Source: Sinorhizobium sp. 8-89 (GTDB taxonomy: Bacteria; Pseudomonadota; Alphaproteobacteria; Rhizobiales; Rhizobiaceae). Taken from it: a DNA stretch of 64,000 nt. This document shows positions 29,690 to 38,799 of this stretch, piece after piece. Under the pieces are notes generated by a model. That model did no database searches. It had not been told where the DNA came from and was given only the letters and a program-made list of their open reading frames with translations. Position numbers and translations under genes: made by a program. Position 1 is the stretch's first letter. Every line of letters begins with the position of its first letter. The stretch covers positions 213,422 through 277,421 of the forward strand of contig NZ_JASKLR010000002.1 in NCBI RefSeq assembly GCF_030124325.1. Direction: 5' to 3'.

Positions 29690-30088
29690 CGCGATTCTCC
29701 TGAAGAACATCTCATTGCGGCGGTGTATAGACCTATGGAAGCTACGATTCAAGCCTTGTGCCAGACACTCGACCGCATTTTAACAATGCTTGCATTTCAG
29801 GCTAACTGGCGAATATTTCATCAAAATTACACACGAAATCTTGATCGCGGATTACGTCCGGCCGATCTGCCCGCGAACCGTCGACCGATGCCCGCGACAT
29901 TTCAGATTGCGACATCTGGTGCGCCTCGGGCGTCAGTTCAAGAGGGCTGCGATCCGCGAAAAACCTAGGCCTACGGCTTGATCTTTGCCGCGACAGCGGG
30001 ACAAGGTACCCGTCTCGCCGGACTCGCGTCTGGACCCGGCCGAAAGATGCTTCCAACCTCGGGCGCCCAGGCCGCCCCCGGATGATAT
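29690..30088. other. divergent region between dksA and the SixA-like gene
   Basis: 399 bases containing the dksA promoter. The AT-rich part near 29780-29850 is the most promoter-like stretch. No recognisable gene, repeat or hairpin with a T run. Confidence 0.4.
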
Positions 30089-30625
30089 ATGCAAGATCGC
30101 GTCGCCCCGGCATTTCGCCTCTTTCTTCTCCGCCACGCCCGCTCGGGCTGGGCGCTGCCGGGTCAGCGGGATTTCGACCGCACGCTTGACGATATCGGCT
30201 ATGCCGAGGCGGAGCTGATCGCCCAGAGCGCTGCCGATCAAGACATCCGACCGGATCTGATCCTGTGCTCGACCGCAGTGCGGTGTCGTCAAACCGCCGA
30301 ACCGTTCCGTCGCACGCTCGGCGAAGACATCGATCTTCGTTACATCGATGCGCTCTATACGGGATCGATGAACGTCTACGCCGAGCTTCTCGAAGCAAAT
30401 TCCAGCCTGTCCTCGCTGATGCTCATTGGTCACAATCCGATGATCGAGGAGCTGTTTCGTCGCCTGCTCGGCGACGAGGCTGCGGACAGGGTTCTTGCGG
30501 TCGGCTATCCGCCGGCGGCATTGGCGGTTATCGACTTTTCAGCACCTCCGAGTGCCGGCGCCAGATGGCTGGCGACGCTTTCGACACTGTTGCTGGCCGC
30601 GCCGGAGGAATCGGGTAGAACGTGA
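30089..30625 (+). CDS. SixA-type histidine phosphatase family protein
   Basis: A 178-residue histidine phosphatase (phosphoglycerate-mutase-like fold) with the LFLLRHARSGW catalytic RHG/RHA motif near residue 15, LCSTAVRCRQTAEPF, and the second catalytic histidine in LMLIGHNPMIEEL. SixA removes phosphate from phosphohistidine on phosphorelay or PTS-type proteins. The target here is not shown; an orphan Hpt protein and a CckA phosphorelay are encoded in the same window but not adjacent. Followed by ycjX after 165 bases. Confidence 0.85.
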   Translation: MQDRVAPAFRLFLLRHARSGWALPGQRDFDRTLDDIGYAEAELIAQSAADQDIRPDLILCSTAVRCRQTAEPFRRTLGEDIDLRYIDALYTGSMNVYAELLEANSSLSSLMLIGHNPMIEELFRRLLGDEAADRVLAVGYPPAALAVIDFSAPPSAGARWLATLSTLLLAAPEESGRT

Positions 30626-30790
30626 CCAAAGCTCCCGCCCGAGCCGAAGGACGATTGCCGAAATCGGTCTTACGGGTTGTGTTGGCGGAAAGATTTCCTA
30701 TATCGCGACGGCGGCTGGCACATATAGGCGGCGCTCTTTGATGGTTGCCGGCAAGCTGAATGACGGATCAGTCCCGAGGAACGGATAGAA

Positions 30791-32287
30791 TTGGCGCCCC
30801 TTCTGAGCAGCTTTAAAGATGATGCCCTGATTGCGCTGGACAATCTCGCCGATCGGGCATCGGGACTGGTCAATCCTGCGGTCCGCCTCGGCGTCACGGG
30901 CCTCTCGCGTGCCGGCAAGACCGTCTTCATTTCGTCGCTCGTCCACAACTTGTTGAACGGCGGTCGCCTGCCGGTGTTCGAGCCCATCCGATCCGGGCGG
31001 GTCTCGAAGGTGCGGCTGGAGCCGCAGCCCGACGATGCGGTCCCGCGTTTCCAGTATGAAGACCATATCGCTGCCCTCGTCCGGGATCGGGTTTGGCCGG
31101 ATTCGACGAGGGCGATTTCGCAGTTGCGCATCACGCTCGATTATGAAAGCGCCAGCGGCTGGAACCGGATGTTTTCGCCCGGGCGGCTGTCGATCGACAT
31201 CGTCGACTATCCGGGGGAATGGCTGCTTGACCTGCCCCTGCTTGCGCAGGATTTTCGGCAGTTCAGCGAGAACACGGTGCGACGCGCGCGCACCGGCATA
31301 CGCGCGAGTCTTTCGCGCGAATGGCTGGCGCTTGCATCGGTGAGCGGTGCCACTGCGGCAGCCGATGAAGGCAGCGCCCGGCGGCTTGCCGAAAGCTTCA
31401 CCGCCTATCTCCAAGCCTGCAAGGCCGACGACCGATCCCTCTCGACGCTGCCGCCCGGCCGTTTCTTGATGCCCGGAGATCTCGAGGGGTCGCCGGCGCT
31501 GACCTTCTCGCCGCTTCCGGATCTGCCCGCGGGCCACGCGCCAAAAGGATCGCTCTGGGCGATGATGGAGCGCCGGTACGAGGCCTACAAGACCCACGTC
31601 GTAAGCCCCTTCTTCCGCGAGCACTTCGCCCGTCTCGACCGCCAGATCGTGCTCGTCGATGCGTTGCAGGCGATCAATCGCAGACAGGAGGCGCTGAACG
31701 ACCTGGAACAGGCGCTCGCCGACGTTCTCGCCTGCTTCCGGCCCGGCACCACTTCCTGGCTTTCGTCCCTGTTTACGCGCAGGATCGATCGGGTCCTCAT
31801 CGCCGCTACCAAGGCCGACCATCTGCACCACGAAAGCCACGACCGGCTCGAACGCATCACCGCCCGCCTCGTCAGCCGCGCCGCGGAACGCATCGGTATG
31901 AGCGGCGCAGGGCTTGAAGTGATGGCGCTTGCATCCGTCCGCGCGACCCGCGAGGCGACGGTGAACCATGATGGCCACGCGTTACCGGTCATCGTCGGCA
32001 CGCCGATCGCGGGCGAGAGGATCAATGGCGAAATGTTCGATGGAGAAAGAAAGACAGCAATATTTCCTGGAGACTTACCGCAAGATCCTGAAGTTCTTTT
32101 TGAGGCGAAGGATGGTCGTTCTCAAGCTTCGAAATCTGCGGAGGCGGAGCCCGCGATGCCTGAGCTGAATTTCGTGCGCTTCCGCCCACCACATCTGGAA
32201 GAGACGCGCGGCGGATTGAAACTTTCGGTGCCGCATATTCGGCTCGACCGTGCGATGCAGTTCCTGCTCGGAGATCGCCTGGCATGA
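30791..32287 (+). CDS. ycjX: YcjX family GTP-binding protein
   Basis: A 498-residue YcjX-type P-loop NTPase. Walker A is LGVTGLSRAGKTVFISSLVHNLL near residue 37, a DIVDYPGEWLLDLPLL segment corresponds to G3/Walker B, and ATKADHLH recalls a G4 NKxD motif. It is linked in the family to stress response and to the partner YcjF. Start is TTG 30791 with GAGGA about 10 bases upstream; no ATG fits. The stop overlaps ycjF by four bases (ATGA), so they are translationally coupled. Confidence 0.9.
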   Translation: MAPLLSSFKDDALIALDNLADRASGLVNPAVRLGVTGLSRAGKTVFISSLVHNLLNGGRLPVFEPIRSGRVSKVRLEPQPDDAVPRFQYEDHIAALVRDRVWPDSTRAISQLRITLDYESASGWNRMFSPGRLSIDIVDYPGEWLLDLPLLAQDFRQFSENTVRRARTGIRASLSREWLALASVSGATAAADEGSARRLAESFTAYLQACKADDRSLSTLPPGRFLMPGDLEGSPALTFSPLPDLPAGHAPKGSLWAMMERRYEAYKTHVVSPFFREHFARLDRQIVLVDALQAINRRQEALNDLEQALADVLACFRPGTTSWLSSLFTRRIDRVLIAATKADHLHHESHDRLERITARLVSRAAERIGMSGAGLEVMALASVRATREATVNHDGHALPVIVGTPIAGERINGEMFDGERKTAIFPGDLPQDPEVLFEAKDGRSQASKSAEAEPAMPELNFVRFRPPHLEETRGGLKLSVPHIRLDRAMQFLLGDRLA

Positions 32288-33351
32288 GTGACGATTTCAA
32301 GAACCGGGGGCGCAAGCCTGCCGCCTTTTCCGTCGACCCTGACGCGCAGACCGAACGCGGGGAGCGACAGCAGCAGCAACGGCGCGCGCCGGCTAGCTTC
32401 AGCGACAAAATCGTCATGACGCCTGAAGCCGAAGACCCGTTCATCGAGACGACTGCGGCGATCGAAGCGCTCAACCTGCCGGAAGCAAGCCCGCGCCGCC
32501 GTCGGCTCTCCTTCGGCAAGGTGGCGATGGGCGCGCTGGGCATCCTGCTTTCGCTTGCCCTGGGACTTTGGGTCGATCGTCTGCTCCGCGATCTTTTTTC
32601 CCGCGCGGATTGGCTCGGCTACGGCGCAATCGCCGTCGTCGCAATCGGCGCCTTCGCCTTCCTGGTCGTCATCGTGCGCGAACTGTACGGGATGATGCAG
32701 CTCACGGCGATACAGCAGTTGAAAAAAGATGTTGGCGAAGCCCCGGCCAGCACCAAGACCGCACGCGCCGCGACGGCGAGGCTTGTCCACCTGCTGGCCG
32801 CCAATCCCCGCACGGCGAAAGGTCGGGCGCGACTCGCCGAAACCGAAGGCGAGATCATCGACGGTCCTCATCTCATTGAATTGGCCGAGCGGGAATTGCT
32901 GACACCGCTCGACCGCGAGGCGCGCCGGCTTATTCTGGCGGCGTCGAAGCGCGTGTCGATCGTAACCGCCGTGAGCCCGCGCGCACTTGTCGATCTCGGT
33001 TACGTCCTCTACGAATCGGCCCGGATGATCCGCGCGATGGCGGAGCTCTACGGTGGTCGGCCGGGCACGCTCGGCATGCTGCGGCTCATGCGCGACGTCA
33101 TTGCACATCTTGCCGTCACCGGCTCCATTGCTGCCGGCGACAGCCTTATCCAGCAGGTCCTGGGCCACGGCCTCGCATCCAAACTCTCCGCGCGCCTTGG
33201 CGAGGGGGTCATCAACGGTCTGATGACCGCGCGTATCGGCATAGCGGCGATGGACCTCTGCCGGCCCATGCCGTTTCGCGCGCTGAAGCGACCGGGAATT
33301 GGTGATTTCCTTTCCGATCTTGCGCCTGGCGCGTCACGATTGGAGAGCTGA
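32284..33351 (+). CDS. ycjF: YcjF/DUF697 family membrane protein
   Basis: A 355-residue inner-membrane protein of the YcjF/TIGR01620 family, encoded with ycjX. After a hydrophilic N-terminal half come two membrane segments (about residues 78-100 and 113-135), then the DUF697 region (VSPRALVDLGYVLYESARMIRAMAELYGGRPGTLGMLRLMRDVIAHLAVTG). Start overlaps the ycjX stop by four bases. The function is unknown; the pair is conserved together. Confidence 0.9.
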   Translation: MSDDFKNRGRKPAAFSVDPDAQTERGERQQQQRRAPASFSDKIVMTPEAEDPFIETTAAIEALNLPEASPRRRRLSFGKVAMGALGILLSLALGLWVDRLLRDLFSRADWLGYGAIAVVAIGAFAFLVVIVRELYGMMQLTAIQQLKKDVGEAPASTKTARAATARLVHLLAANPRTAKGRARLAETEGEIIDGPHLIELAERELLTPLDREARRLILAASKRVSIVTAVSPRALVDLGYVLYESARMIRAMAELYGGRPGTLGMLRLMRDVIAHLAVTGSIAAGDSLIQQVLGHGLASKLSARLGEGVINGLMTARIGIAAMDLCRPMPFRALKRPGIGDFLSDLAPGASRLES

Positions 33352-33393
33352 TCGCGGGAATTGGCGACAGACGGTTGCTGCCTCTATTCGGCG

Positions 33394-34185
33394 CTATATG
33401 CCTGCGTACCAGTCGTAGCCGAGGTCCTCCCACAAACCGCCGTTGCCCTGGCCGTAGGCCGCGAGGTCGGAGGCGAGTTCGATCGAGCGAAGGTATTTCG
33501 CCATCTTGTATCCGAGCTGGCGCTCCACGCGCAGGCGCAGAGGTGCGCCATTCGCGACCGGGAGCGGCCCACCATTCAATCCATAGGCAAGGATCGTCTG
33601 CGGATGGCGCGCATCGAGCATATCGATGGACTCATAGTAGGCGCTCTCCCCGGAGAGGCCGAGATTCATCGTATCGAAGCATCGAAACACAACGTAGCGT
33701 GCCTCCGGCCTCACTCTCGCTTCATCCAGGACGGCGGCGAGAGGAACACCTGTCCACTTGGCGATGCAACTCCAGCCCTCGACGCAGTCATGCCGGGTGA
33801 TTTGCGTGCGTGACGGCATGTTGCGTAACTGGTCGAGGGAAAGGCTCAGCGGCCGGTCGACAAGGCCGGCGATCTCCAGTCGGTAGTCGGCGAAAGCCGC
33901 GTTTCGAAGGGCGACGTAGGTGGCGTCCGTCGGATCGGTCGAGCCGTTCGGCCGTTGCCCCTGTCGGATCTCGCTCTCTGAAAATTCCTCGGCGAGACTG
34001 TGGGCGCCGATCAGGAAGCGCTGGACGCGATAGGTCAGATCATTCGCTTTGGCCATTGCTTCGCGTACGGTCGCGCCGTCCGACAGCATGCCGTCCAGCG
34101 CGTCGCACCCAACCAGGGGGATCGTCGAGACGACGACACCTGCGCCGGTCAAAAACCGCCTGCGGTTGATGATCATCCGGCTCAT
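33394..34185 (-). CDS. Tat-exported molybdopterin-dependent oxidoreductase (sulfite-oxidase fold)
   Basis: A 263-residue oxidoreductase of the sulfite oxidase/YedY fold. The N-terminus has a twin-arginine signal (INRRRFLTGAG) ending in a lipobox-like LVGC followed by Asp, so it may be a Tat-exported lipoprotein. The molybdenum-ligand cysteine is in RHDCVEGWSCIAKWTGVPL, and LNGGPLPVANGAPLRLRVERQLGYKMAKYLRSIEL is the conserved C-terminal region. The substrate is not evident. It overlaps by four bases with the cytochrome b gene upstream, its likely electron partner. Confidence 0.85.
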   Translation of the reverse strand: MSRMIINRRRFLTGAGVVVSTIPLVGCDALDGMLSDGATVREAMAKANDLTYRVQRFLIGAHSLAEEFSESEIRQGQRPNGSTDPTDATYVALRNAAFADYRLEIAGLVDRPLSLSLDQLRNMPSRTQITRHDCVEGWSCIAKWTGVPLAAVLDEARVRPEARYVVFRCFDTMNLGLSGESAYYESIDMLDARHPQTILAYGLNGGPLPVANGAPLRLRVERQLGYKMAKYLRSIELASDLAAYGQGNGGLWEDLGYDWYAGI

Positions 34186-35036
34186 CGTTCGGGTCCTCCT
34201 TCTGTCGCTTCCAGGTCGATGCGAAACCGTCCGGTCACCATCGAGCGCATTTCGTTGATCGGCCCGGCCGCAAGGACCATGAAGATGTGGATCGCAAAGA
34301 AGCCGATGAGCAGCAGCATGAGGAGGAAATGGATGGTGCGTGCAGTCTGCCGACCGCCGAATATTTCCGTCAGCCAGGGTGCGCCGGCGTTCATTGCCGG
34401 CGACATCGTCAGCCCCGTCAGGATCATCAGAGGGAAAAAGATCAGAAGAACAACGGCATAGGAGATTTTCTGAAGACCATTGTAAGAGCGGCGATGACGA
34501 AAACGGAAACGCAGATGCTCGGCGAAGCTGCGCGGCAAGCCGCGAATGTCCGAGAAGGTCGGCAGGATATCACGCAGCAGATGCCCATTGATGAGGCTCG
34601 CGACCAACCACGACAGGAACGTGGCGGCGAACAGCCAGGCGAAGAAGAAGTGAACGACCCTGCCGGTCGCAAGATCCTGATAAGAGGGCACCGTCAACCA
34701 AGCCGGAAAAGCTCGGTAGGCACGGCTATCCTCCGGTCCGCTGACGCCGAGAAAACCCGTGGTGTCCATGCGCCGACCAAAGGCGGTCGTCACGCCCTGC
34801 ACTTCGCCGTCGGCTCCCCTGACGGCGCGGATCGACAGCACGCTGTTGTCAAATGCGAAACCAGATTGCTCGCCGATATAAAGCGACGGGTGGGCGTTGA
34901 AGATCTGCAAGCCGCTGAGCAGCAGGAAATATAACGCGATCGCCCATGTCCAGTGGGTGATCCGCGTCGCGAGGCCATGCCGGCGGATCGTCCGTCGGTC
35001 GGCGCCATCATGCTGCTTGTCTATCGCTGTCGCCAT
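34182..35036 (-). CDS. cytochrome b/b6-type membrane subunit for the molybdopterin enzyme
   Basis: A 284-residue membrane protein with about four to five hydrophobic segments. Histidines suitable for heme b appear in RITHWTWAIALYFLLLSG, GRVVHFFFAWLFAATF, and IHFLLMLLLIGFFAIHIFMV. It belongs to the cytochrome b561/Ni-Fe-hydrogenase-b-like group. ATG 35036 has GGGAGGG upstream. It is the first gene of a coupled two-gene unit and most likely anchors and reduces or oxidises the Tat-exported molybdoprotein. Confidence 0.83.
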   Translation of the reverse strand: MATAIDKQHDGADRRTIRRHGLATRITHWTWAIALYFLLLSGLQIFNAHPSLYIGEQSGFAFDNSVLSIRAVRGADGEVQGVTTAFGRRMDTTGFLGVSGPEDSRAYRAFPAWLTVPSYQDLATGRVVHFFFAWLFAATFLSWLVASLINGHLLRDILPTFSDIRGLPRSFAEHLRFRFRHRRSYNGLQKISYAVVLLIFFPLMILTGLTMSPAMNAGAPWLTEIFGGRQTARTIHFLLMLLLIGFFAIHIFMVLAAGPINEMRSMVTGRFRIDLEATEGGPER

Positions 35037-35275
35037 GTTCGGGACCCTCCCGCGATATGACAATGACGTAACAGGCGGCAATGGAGTTTCAAGAATACGG
35101 CTGCGCGGTGATGGCGCAATTTCCGGTGAGACACGCGTGAGCCGCAAACAGACTTTTCTATGTGGCGCGGCCCCGGAAAACTGGCATGTAAATGAGCCGC
35201 GAAGAAACCTTCCGTTAACCATTTCAGCGCAAATGTGGTTACCAGTTTCGGACGTTGACCCATCGAGGATCGATT

Positions 35276-35827
35276 ATGTTCTCGCGCCCTTCTTTGATCG
35301 TTCGCGGCGTTGCCGCTTTCGCGCTTGCTGCCACTGTCGGCCTTGCGACGCCGGCGTCTTCCGGCGCCCGCGACAAGGCCTTTTTCGAGAAGGTAGCCGG
35401 CCAGTGGAAAGGTCCCGGCGAGATCGTGGCCGGCAAGTACAAGGGCACGAAATTCACCTGCGACCTCACCGGCGAACCGGCATCGGGCAAAGATGTCGGG
35501 ATCAAGCTTGACGGTTTCTGCCGGGTCGGCGTCTTCAAGCAGCCGATGTCTGCGATGATCACGCAGAAGGGCAACGGCTATACCGGCAAGTTTCTCGACG
35601 GCGCCGACGGCAAGGGACTCGACGTGGTGTCCGGCAACGTTGCGAAGGACAAAGTCGTGGTCGGGATCAACCGCAAGCAGCTCAATGGCGCGATGATCGC
35701 CCGGCTGCAGGACGCGGAAACCATGAACATCACGATTTCCGTCAAGGTCGAGGAGACGATGGTCCCGGTCATCGGCGTGAGCCTGAACCGTCAGATGGAC
35801 AACATCGCGGTCGGCTCGATCAAGTAG
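35276..35827 (+). CDS. secreted protein of unknown function
   Basis: A 183-residue protein with a signal peptide (MFSRPSLIVRGVAAFALAATVGLATPASSGA). The mature part has two cysteines that could pair (FTCDLTG and DGFCRVG) and a beta-rich sequence (GNGYTGKFLDGADGKGLDVVSGNVAKDKVVVGI). ATG 35276 has GAGGA eight bases upstream. A CtrA-like half site TTAACCAT lies near 35215 in the promoter region. Followed by a terminator at 35850. No family recognised. Confidence 0.75.
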   Translation: MFSRPSLIVRGVAAFALAATVGLATPASSGARDKAFFEKVAGQWKGPGEIVAGKYKGTKFTCDLTGEPASGKDVGIKLDGFCRVGVFKQPMSAMITQKGNGYTGKFLDGADGKGLDVVSGNVAKDKVVVGINRKQLNGAMIARLQDAETMNITISVKVEETMVPVIGVSLNRQMDNIAVGSIK

Positions 35828-35849
35828 CAACGACGAAATGAATTGCATA

Positions 35850-35877
35850 AAGCCCGGCTTTCACGCCGGGCTTTTTT
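35850..35877 (+). terminator. rho-independent terminator after the secreted protein gene
   Basis: A 9-bp stem AAGCCCGGC/GCCGGGCTT with a TTTCAC loop is followed by a T run; it lies 22 bases past the stop. The convergent folK gene ends close by and may also use it. Confidence 0.92.
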
Positions 35878-35891
35878 CTTTCGCCAGAGAT

Positions 35892-36416
35892 TCAGCTCTG
35901 TTTGCGCCACCAATTGGCGTCGTCATCAGCCACTTCAATTCCGGTGACATCGGCATTGCCCAGCCATTCGCGAACCGTTCGCCCTTCTATCAAAAGGTCG
36001 GCCGCGAAGTCGGCAAGCGGCATCAGCACGAAACCGCGCATCGTCATGCGCGGATGCGGCAATTCCAGCTTTTCGCTCGCTGAACTCACGCTATCGAAGG
36101 TCAGCACGTCGATGTCGATCGTGCGTGGCCCCCAGCGCTCCTTGCGGACCCGCTTCATCGCCCGTTCGATATCAAGGCAGGTGTCGAGCAGTGCCTCGGG
36201 ATCGAGCACCGTCTCGACCTCGGCGCAGGCATTGAAGAACCAGGCCTGATCGATCTTGCCCCATGGCGGTGTTCGGTAGAGCCGGGACACCGCGGTGATC
36301 CTGCAGTCCCGTCTCGCGTCGAGCGCGCGCAATGCTTCCGCCATCGCCTGTGGCGGATCACCGAGATTGCCGCCAAGACCGAGCGTCGCATGCCGCCAGG
36401 GGTTATTCCGTGACAT
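35892..36416 (-). CDS. folK: 2-amino-4-hydroxy-6-hydroxymethyldihydropteridine pyrophosphokinase
   Basis: A 174-residue HPPK that pyrophosphorylates hydroxymethyl-dihydropterin in folate synthesis. Shows TLGLGGNLGDPPQAM, VSRLYRTPPWGKIDQAWFFNACAEVET, the catalytic RWGPRTIDIDVLTFD and LELPHPRMTMRGFVLMPLADFA. Its start overlaps the end of folB by 14 bases. It is the last gene of folP-folB-folK. Confidence 0.96.
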   Translation of the reverse strand: MSRNNPWRHATLGLGGNLGDPPQAMAEALRALDARRDCRITAVSRLYRTPPWGKIDQAWFFNACAEVETVLDPEALLDTCLDIERAMKRVRKERWGPRTIDIDVLTFDSVSSASEKLELPHPRMTMRGFVLMPLADFAADLLIEGRTVREWLGNADVTGIEVADDDANWWRKQS

Positions 36417-36774
36417 GCTCGACCGTGACTTCCACGTAGTCCAGAACGCCCGGGACCGGCGCGTTCGGCTTGCGAATGGAAACCTTCGCCCGCCGGATCT
36501 GGCGGAAACGCGCGCAAAGCGTCTTTGCGACCTCGAGCGCGAGCGCTTCGATCAGGTAACGCCGGCGGCCGGTGACGATTCTCTCGATTTCCGCGAAAGC
36601 GATGCCGTAGTGCACGGTGTCGTCGATGCAGTCCTCCGCGAGAGCCGTGCCCTGCTCCACTTCGAGCTCAGCATCGACGAAGAAGCGCTGTCCGAGAAAC
36701 TCCTCCTCGTCGAGCACGCCATGGCGGGCGAAGAAAGCGCAGTTCTTCAAAGTGATGATGTAGGTCGCAGTCAT
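36403..36774 (-). CDS. folB: dihydroneopterin aldolase
   Basis: A 123-residue FolB that cleaves dihydroneopterin to hydroxymethyl-dihydropterin and glycolaldehyde. It shows IITLKNCAFFARHGVLDEEEFLGQRFFVDAELE with the conserved glutamate and C-terminal KVSIRKPNAPVPGVLDYVEVTVE. It lies 14 bases after folP and overlaps folK. Confidence 0.95.
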   Translation of the reverse strand: MTATYIITLKNCAFFARHGVLDEEEFLGQRFFVDAELEVEQGTALAEDCIDDTVHYGIAFAEIERIVTGRRRYLIEALALEVAKTLCARFRQIRRAKVSIRKPNAPVPGVLDYVEVTVEHVTE

Positions 36775-36788
36775 GGCTTCATGTCCCG

Positions 36789-37640
36789 TCAGCTGTTCTT
36801 TGCGGCCAGCATAGCATCCGCCATCACCAGTGCATCCCTGTTGATTGCGACATCATGCACCCGAAAAATCGCAGCGCCCGCTGCCCTGAGCAGCGCTGTC
36901 GTCGCCGCCGTTCCGATGTCACGCTCCGGCGCATCCCGTCCCGTGACCGCACCGATGAAGCGCTTGCGCGACGTTCCGACCAGGATCGGCAGGCCGAAAC
37001 GATGCAACTCGGGGAAACGCGCCATCAGTTCGAGATTTTCATTCGTGTCCTTGGCAAACCCGAAACCAGGATCGAGTACGATCCTTTCCCGCGCGACCCC
37101 GGCCTCCGACGCGATCTGCAGCGATCGATCCAGAAAATGAAACTGATCGTCGACGACATCGTCGCGCTTCTGCCGGTCGCGGCCCGTGTGCATGATGCAG
37201 AGCCCTGCCCCCGTCGCCGCTGCAACATCCGCGATCGCCGGTTCGCGCTGCAGCCCGTGGACGTCGTTGACGATGTGGGCGCCCGCTTCGACGGCCAAGC
37301 GCGCCGTTTCGGCGCGGTAGGTGTCGACGGAAATGATCGCCTTCGTTTCGCGAGCGAGCCCAGCGATCACCGGAAGGATGCGCGCCTGCTCCTCCTCGGC
37401 AGTTACCGGTTCTGCGTCCGGACGGGTGGATTCGCCGCCGATATCGAGAATTTCCGCGCCCTGTTCGACCGAGCGCAGCCCGGCGGCGACGGCCGCGGCG
37501 GGGTCGACAAAACGCCCGCCGTCGGAGAACGAATCCGGCGTGATGTTGATGATCGCCATCAAAACGCCACGCGGTCCTAGTTCGAGGCTGCGTCCATGCG
37601 CCAATTGCCAACGAGACATCTGATATGGATTGTTCGTCAT
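36789..37640 (-). CDS. folP: dihydropteroate synthase
   Basis: A 283-residue TIM-barrel enzyme joining pABA to the pterin; target of sulfonamides. Motifs are LMAIINITPDSFSDGGRF, EILDIGGESTRPDAEPVTAEEE, IVNDVHGLQ, DPGFGFAKDTNENL and PILVGTSRKRFIG. ATG 37640 (MTNNPYQMSRWQL) is chosen; the ATGs at 37676 and 37742 would give longer, unlike N-termini. First gene of the folP-folB-folK operon. Confidence 0.94.
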   Translation of the reverse strand: MTNNPYQMSRWQLAHGRSLELGPRGVLMAIINITPDSFSDGGRFVDPAAAVAAGLRSVEQGAEILDIGGESTRPDAEPVTAEEEQARILPVIAGLARETKAIISVDTYRAETARLAVEAGAHIVNDVHGLQREPAIADVAAATGAGLCIMHTGRDRQKRDDVVDDQFHFLDRSLQIASEAGVARERIVLDPGFGFAKDTNENLELMARFPELHRFGLPILVGTSRKRFIGAVTGRDAPERDIGTAATTALLRAAGAAIFRVHDVAINRDALVMADAMLAAKNS

Positions 37641-37847
37641 GTTCCCATGATCCTGCGATGCGGAGAAGCGCGCCATATTCATTGGCTTCACCAAGAATAG
37701 TTCAGCCTGTTCAATATCAAAGAGTTGTGAAGCTTTCTTCACGTAACTCCGAGCGCTCCGAACGCCATCTCCGGTCGATTTGTGTTGCGCTAACGCTGGC
37801 TATGCCCCAAGCTTGAACCAAGTTCAACCAAAGAGAACCACGCATCG

Positions 37848-38474
37848 ATGTACCGAGTACGCGCTCCGCTGAAAGCCGCGCTTGTCGCATTCTTCGTCGG
37901 CCTTCCGCTAGGCAGCGCCGCGGGAGAGACTGTGTTCAGCAAGACCTTCACCTATTTCTCGATTGGTGGCCGCACGGCCGCCGAACTCGACAAGGCACTT
38001 GCTACGGCCGGCCCCGTGATGACAAGCACGGGCGCGCGCCACCCGGGAGCCACACGGATCAAGTTTGGCGGCACGATCACCTATGTCAGCCGCGGCGGAC
38101 GCTGCGCCATCGGGACCGCGCGCGTAACGCTCAGCACGCGCATCATCCTGCCGCGTTGGAAATATCGCAAGCAGGCGGGGCGCGACCTCGCTTTGGTTTG
38201 GGACACGCTGGCAAGCGACATAAAGCGCCACGAGGAGCGGCATGCGGAGATCGCCCGTAATCACGCGCGCCAGATGGAAAAGGCGTTTATGGCGCTGAAG
38301 CCGGAAGCGGATTGCGAGCGCATGCAGGCCAAAGTGGCTCGAACAAGTGCAGCCGAAGTCGAAAACCACGACAAGGATCAGGCACGCTTCGACCGGACGG
38401 AGGCCGCAAACTTCGATCGCCGCATGATCCGGCTGCTGCAATACCGGCTGGAAAGCATCAAAGAACGGCGCTAA
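37848..38474 (+). CDS. DUF922 family secreted protein, zinc-protease-like
   Basis: A 208-residue exported protein. A signal peptide (LKAALVAFFVGLPLGSAAGE) is followed by a domain with HEERHAEIARNHARQMEKA near residue 126, an HExxH-type zinc motif characteristic of DUF922 predicted metallopeptidases. Two cysteines (GGRCAIG and EADCERM) may form a disulfide. The substrate is unknown. It stands alone; a weak hairpin without a T run follows at 38489-38504. Confidence 0.8.
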   Translation: MYRVRAPLKAALVAFFVGLPLGSAAGETVFSKTFTYFSIGGRTAAELDKALATAGPVMTSTGARHPGATRIKFGGTITYVSRGGRCAIGTARVTLSTRIILPRWKYRKQAGRDLALVWDTLASDIKRHEERHAEIARNHARQMEKAFMALKPEADCERMQAKVARTSAAEVENHDKDQARFDRTEAANFDRRMIRLLQYRLESIKERR

Positions 38475-38796
38475 GGCCGTTCCCACGCCGCGCTCACAAG
38501 CGCGACTGCCGCCTTGTTCAAGAAGCAAAAACTCGCCCCCAAGAACAGGGTGGCTATAATCTGGAGGTGCGCAAGGCGGCCGCGCAAAACCCACGGTATT
38601 TTATTGGCGAATTCTAGCGATGGCAGTGGGGCGCCGACTCAGCTATATTCATACCATGAAGTGAGCGGTAGAATTAAAGTTCAACCTCTCGACGAGACGG
38701 GCGTTTAGCTATGGATCGATAGTAAGACGTTGTGCTCGTATGCGATCTTATTCGAGTTTCGCGTCGTTGCTAAGGCGTTCTTCATATAACGCGAAG
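38475..38796. other. gene-poor, lower-GC stretch upstream of the candidate sRNA
   Basis: About 320 bases between the DUF922 gene and the candidate small RNA. The only notable items are the hairpin at 38489-38504, a TATAAT at 38554-38559 without a good -35, and a TATAAC near 38786 that could be the -10 of the small RNA. I see no credible protein gene. Confidence 0.4.
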
Positions 38797-38799
38797 CAA

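Noticed and set aside
38554-38559. TATAAT as a promoter for the small RNA
   Set aside because: There is no -35-like element at a suitable distance, and it is about 250 bases upstream of the RNA; it is not used for the start estimate.
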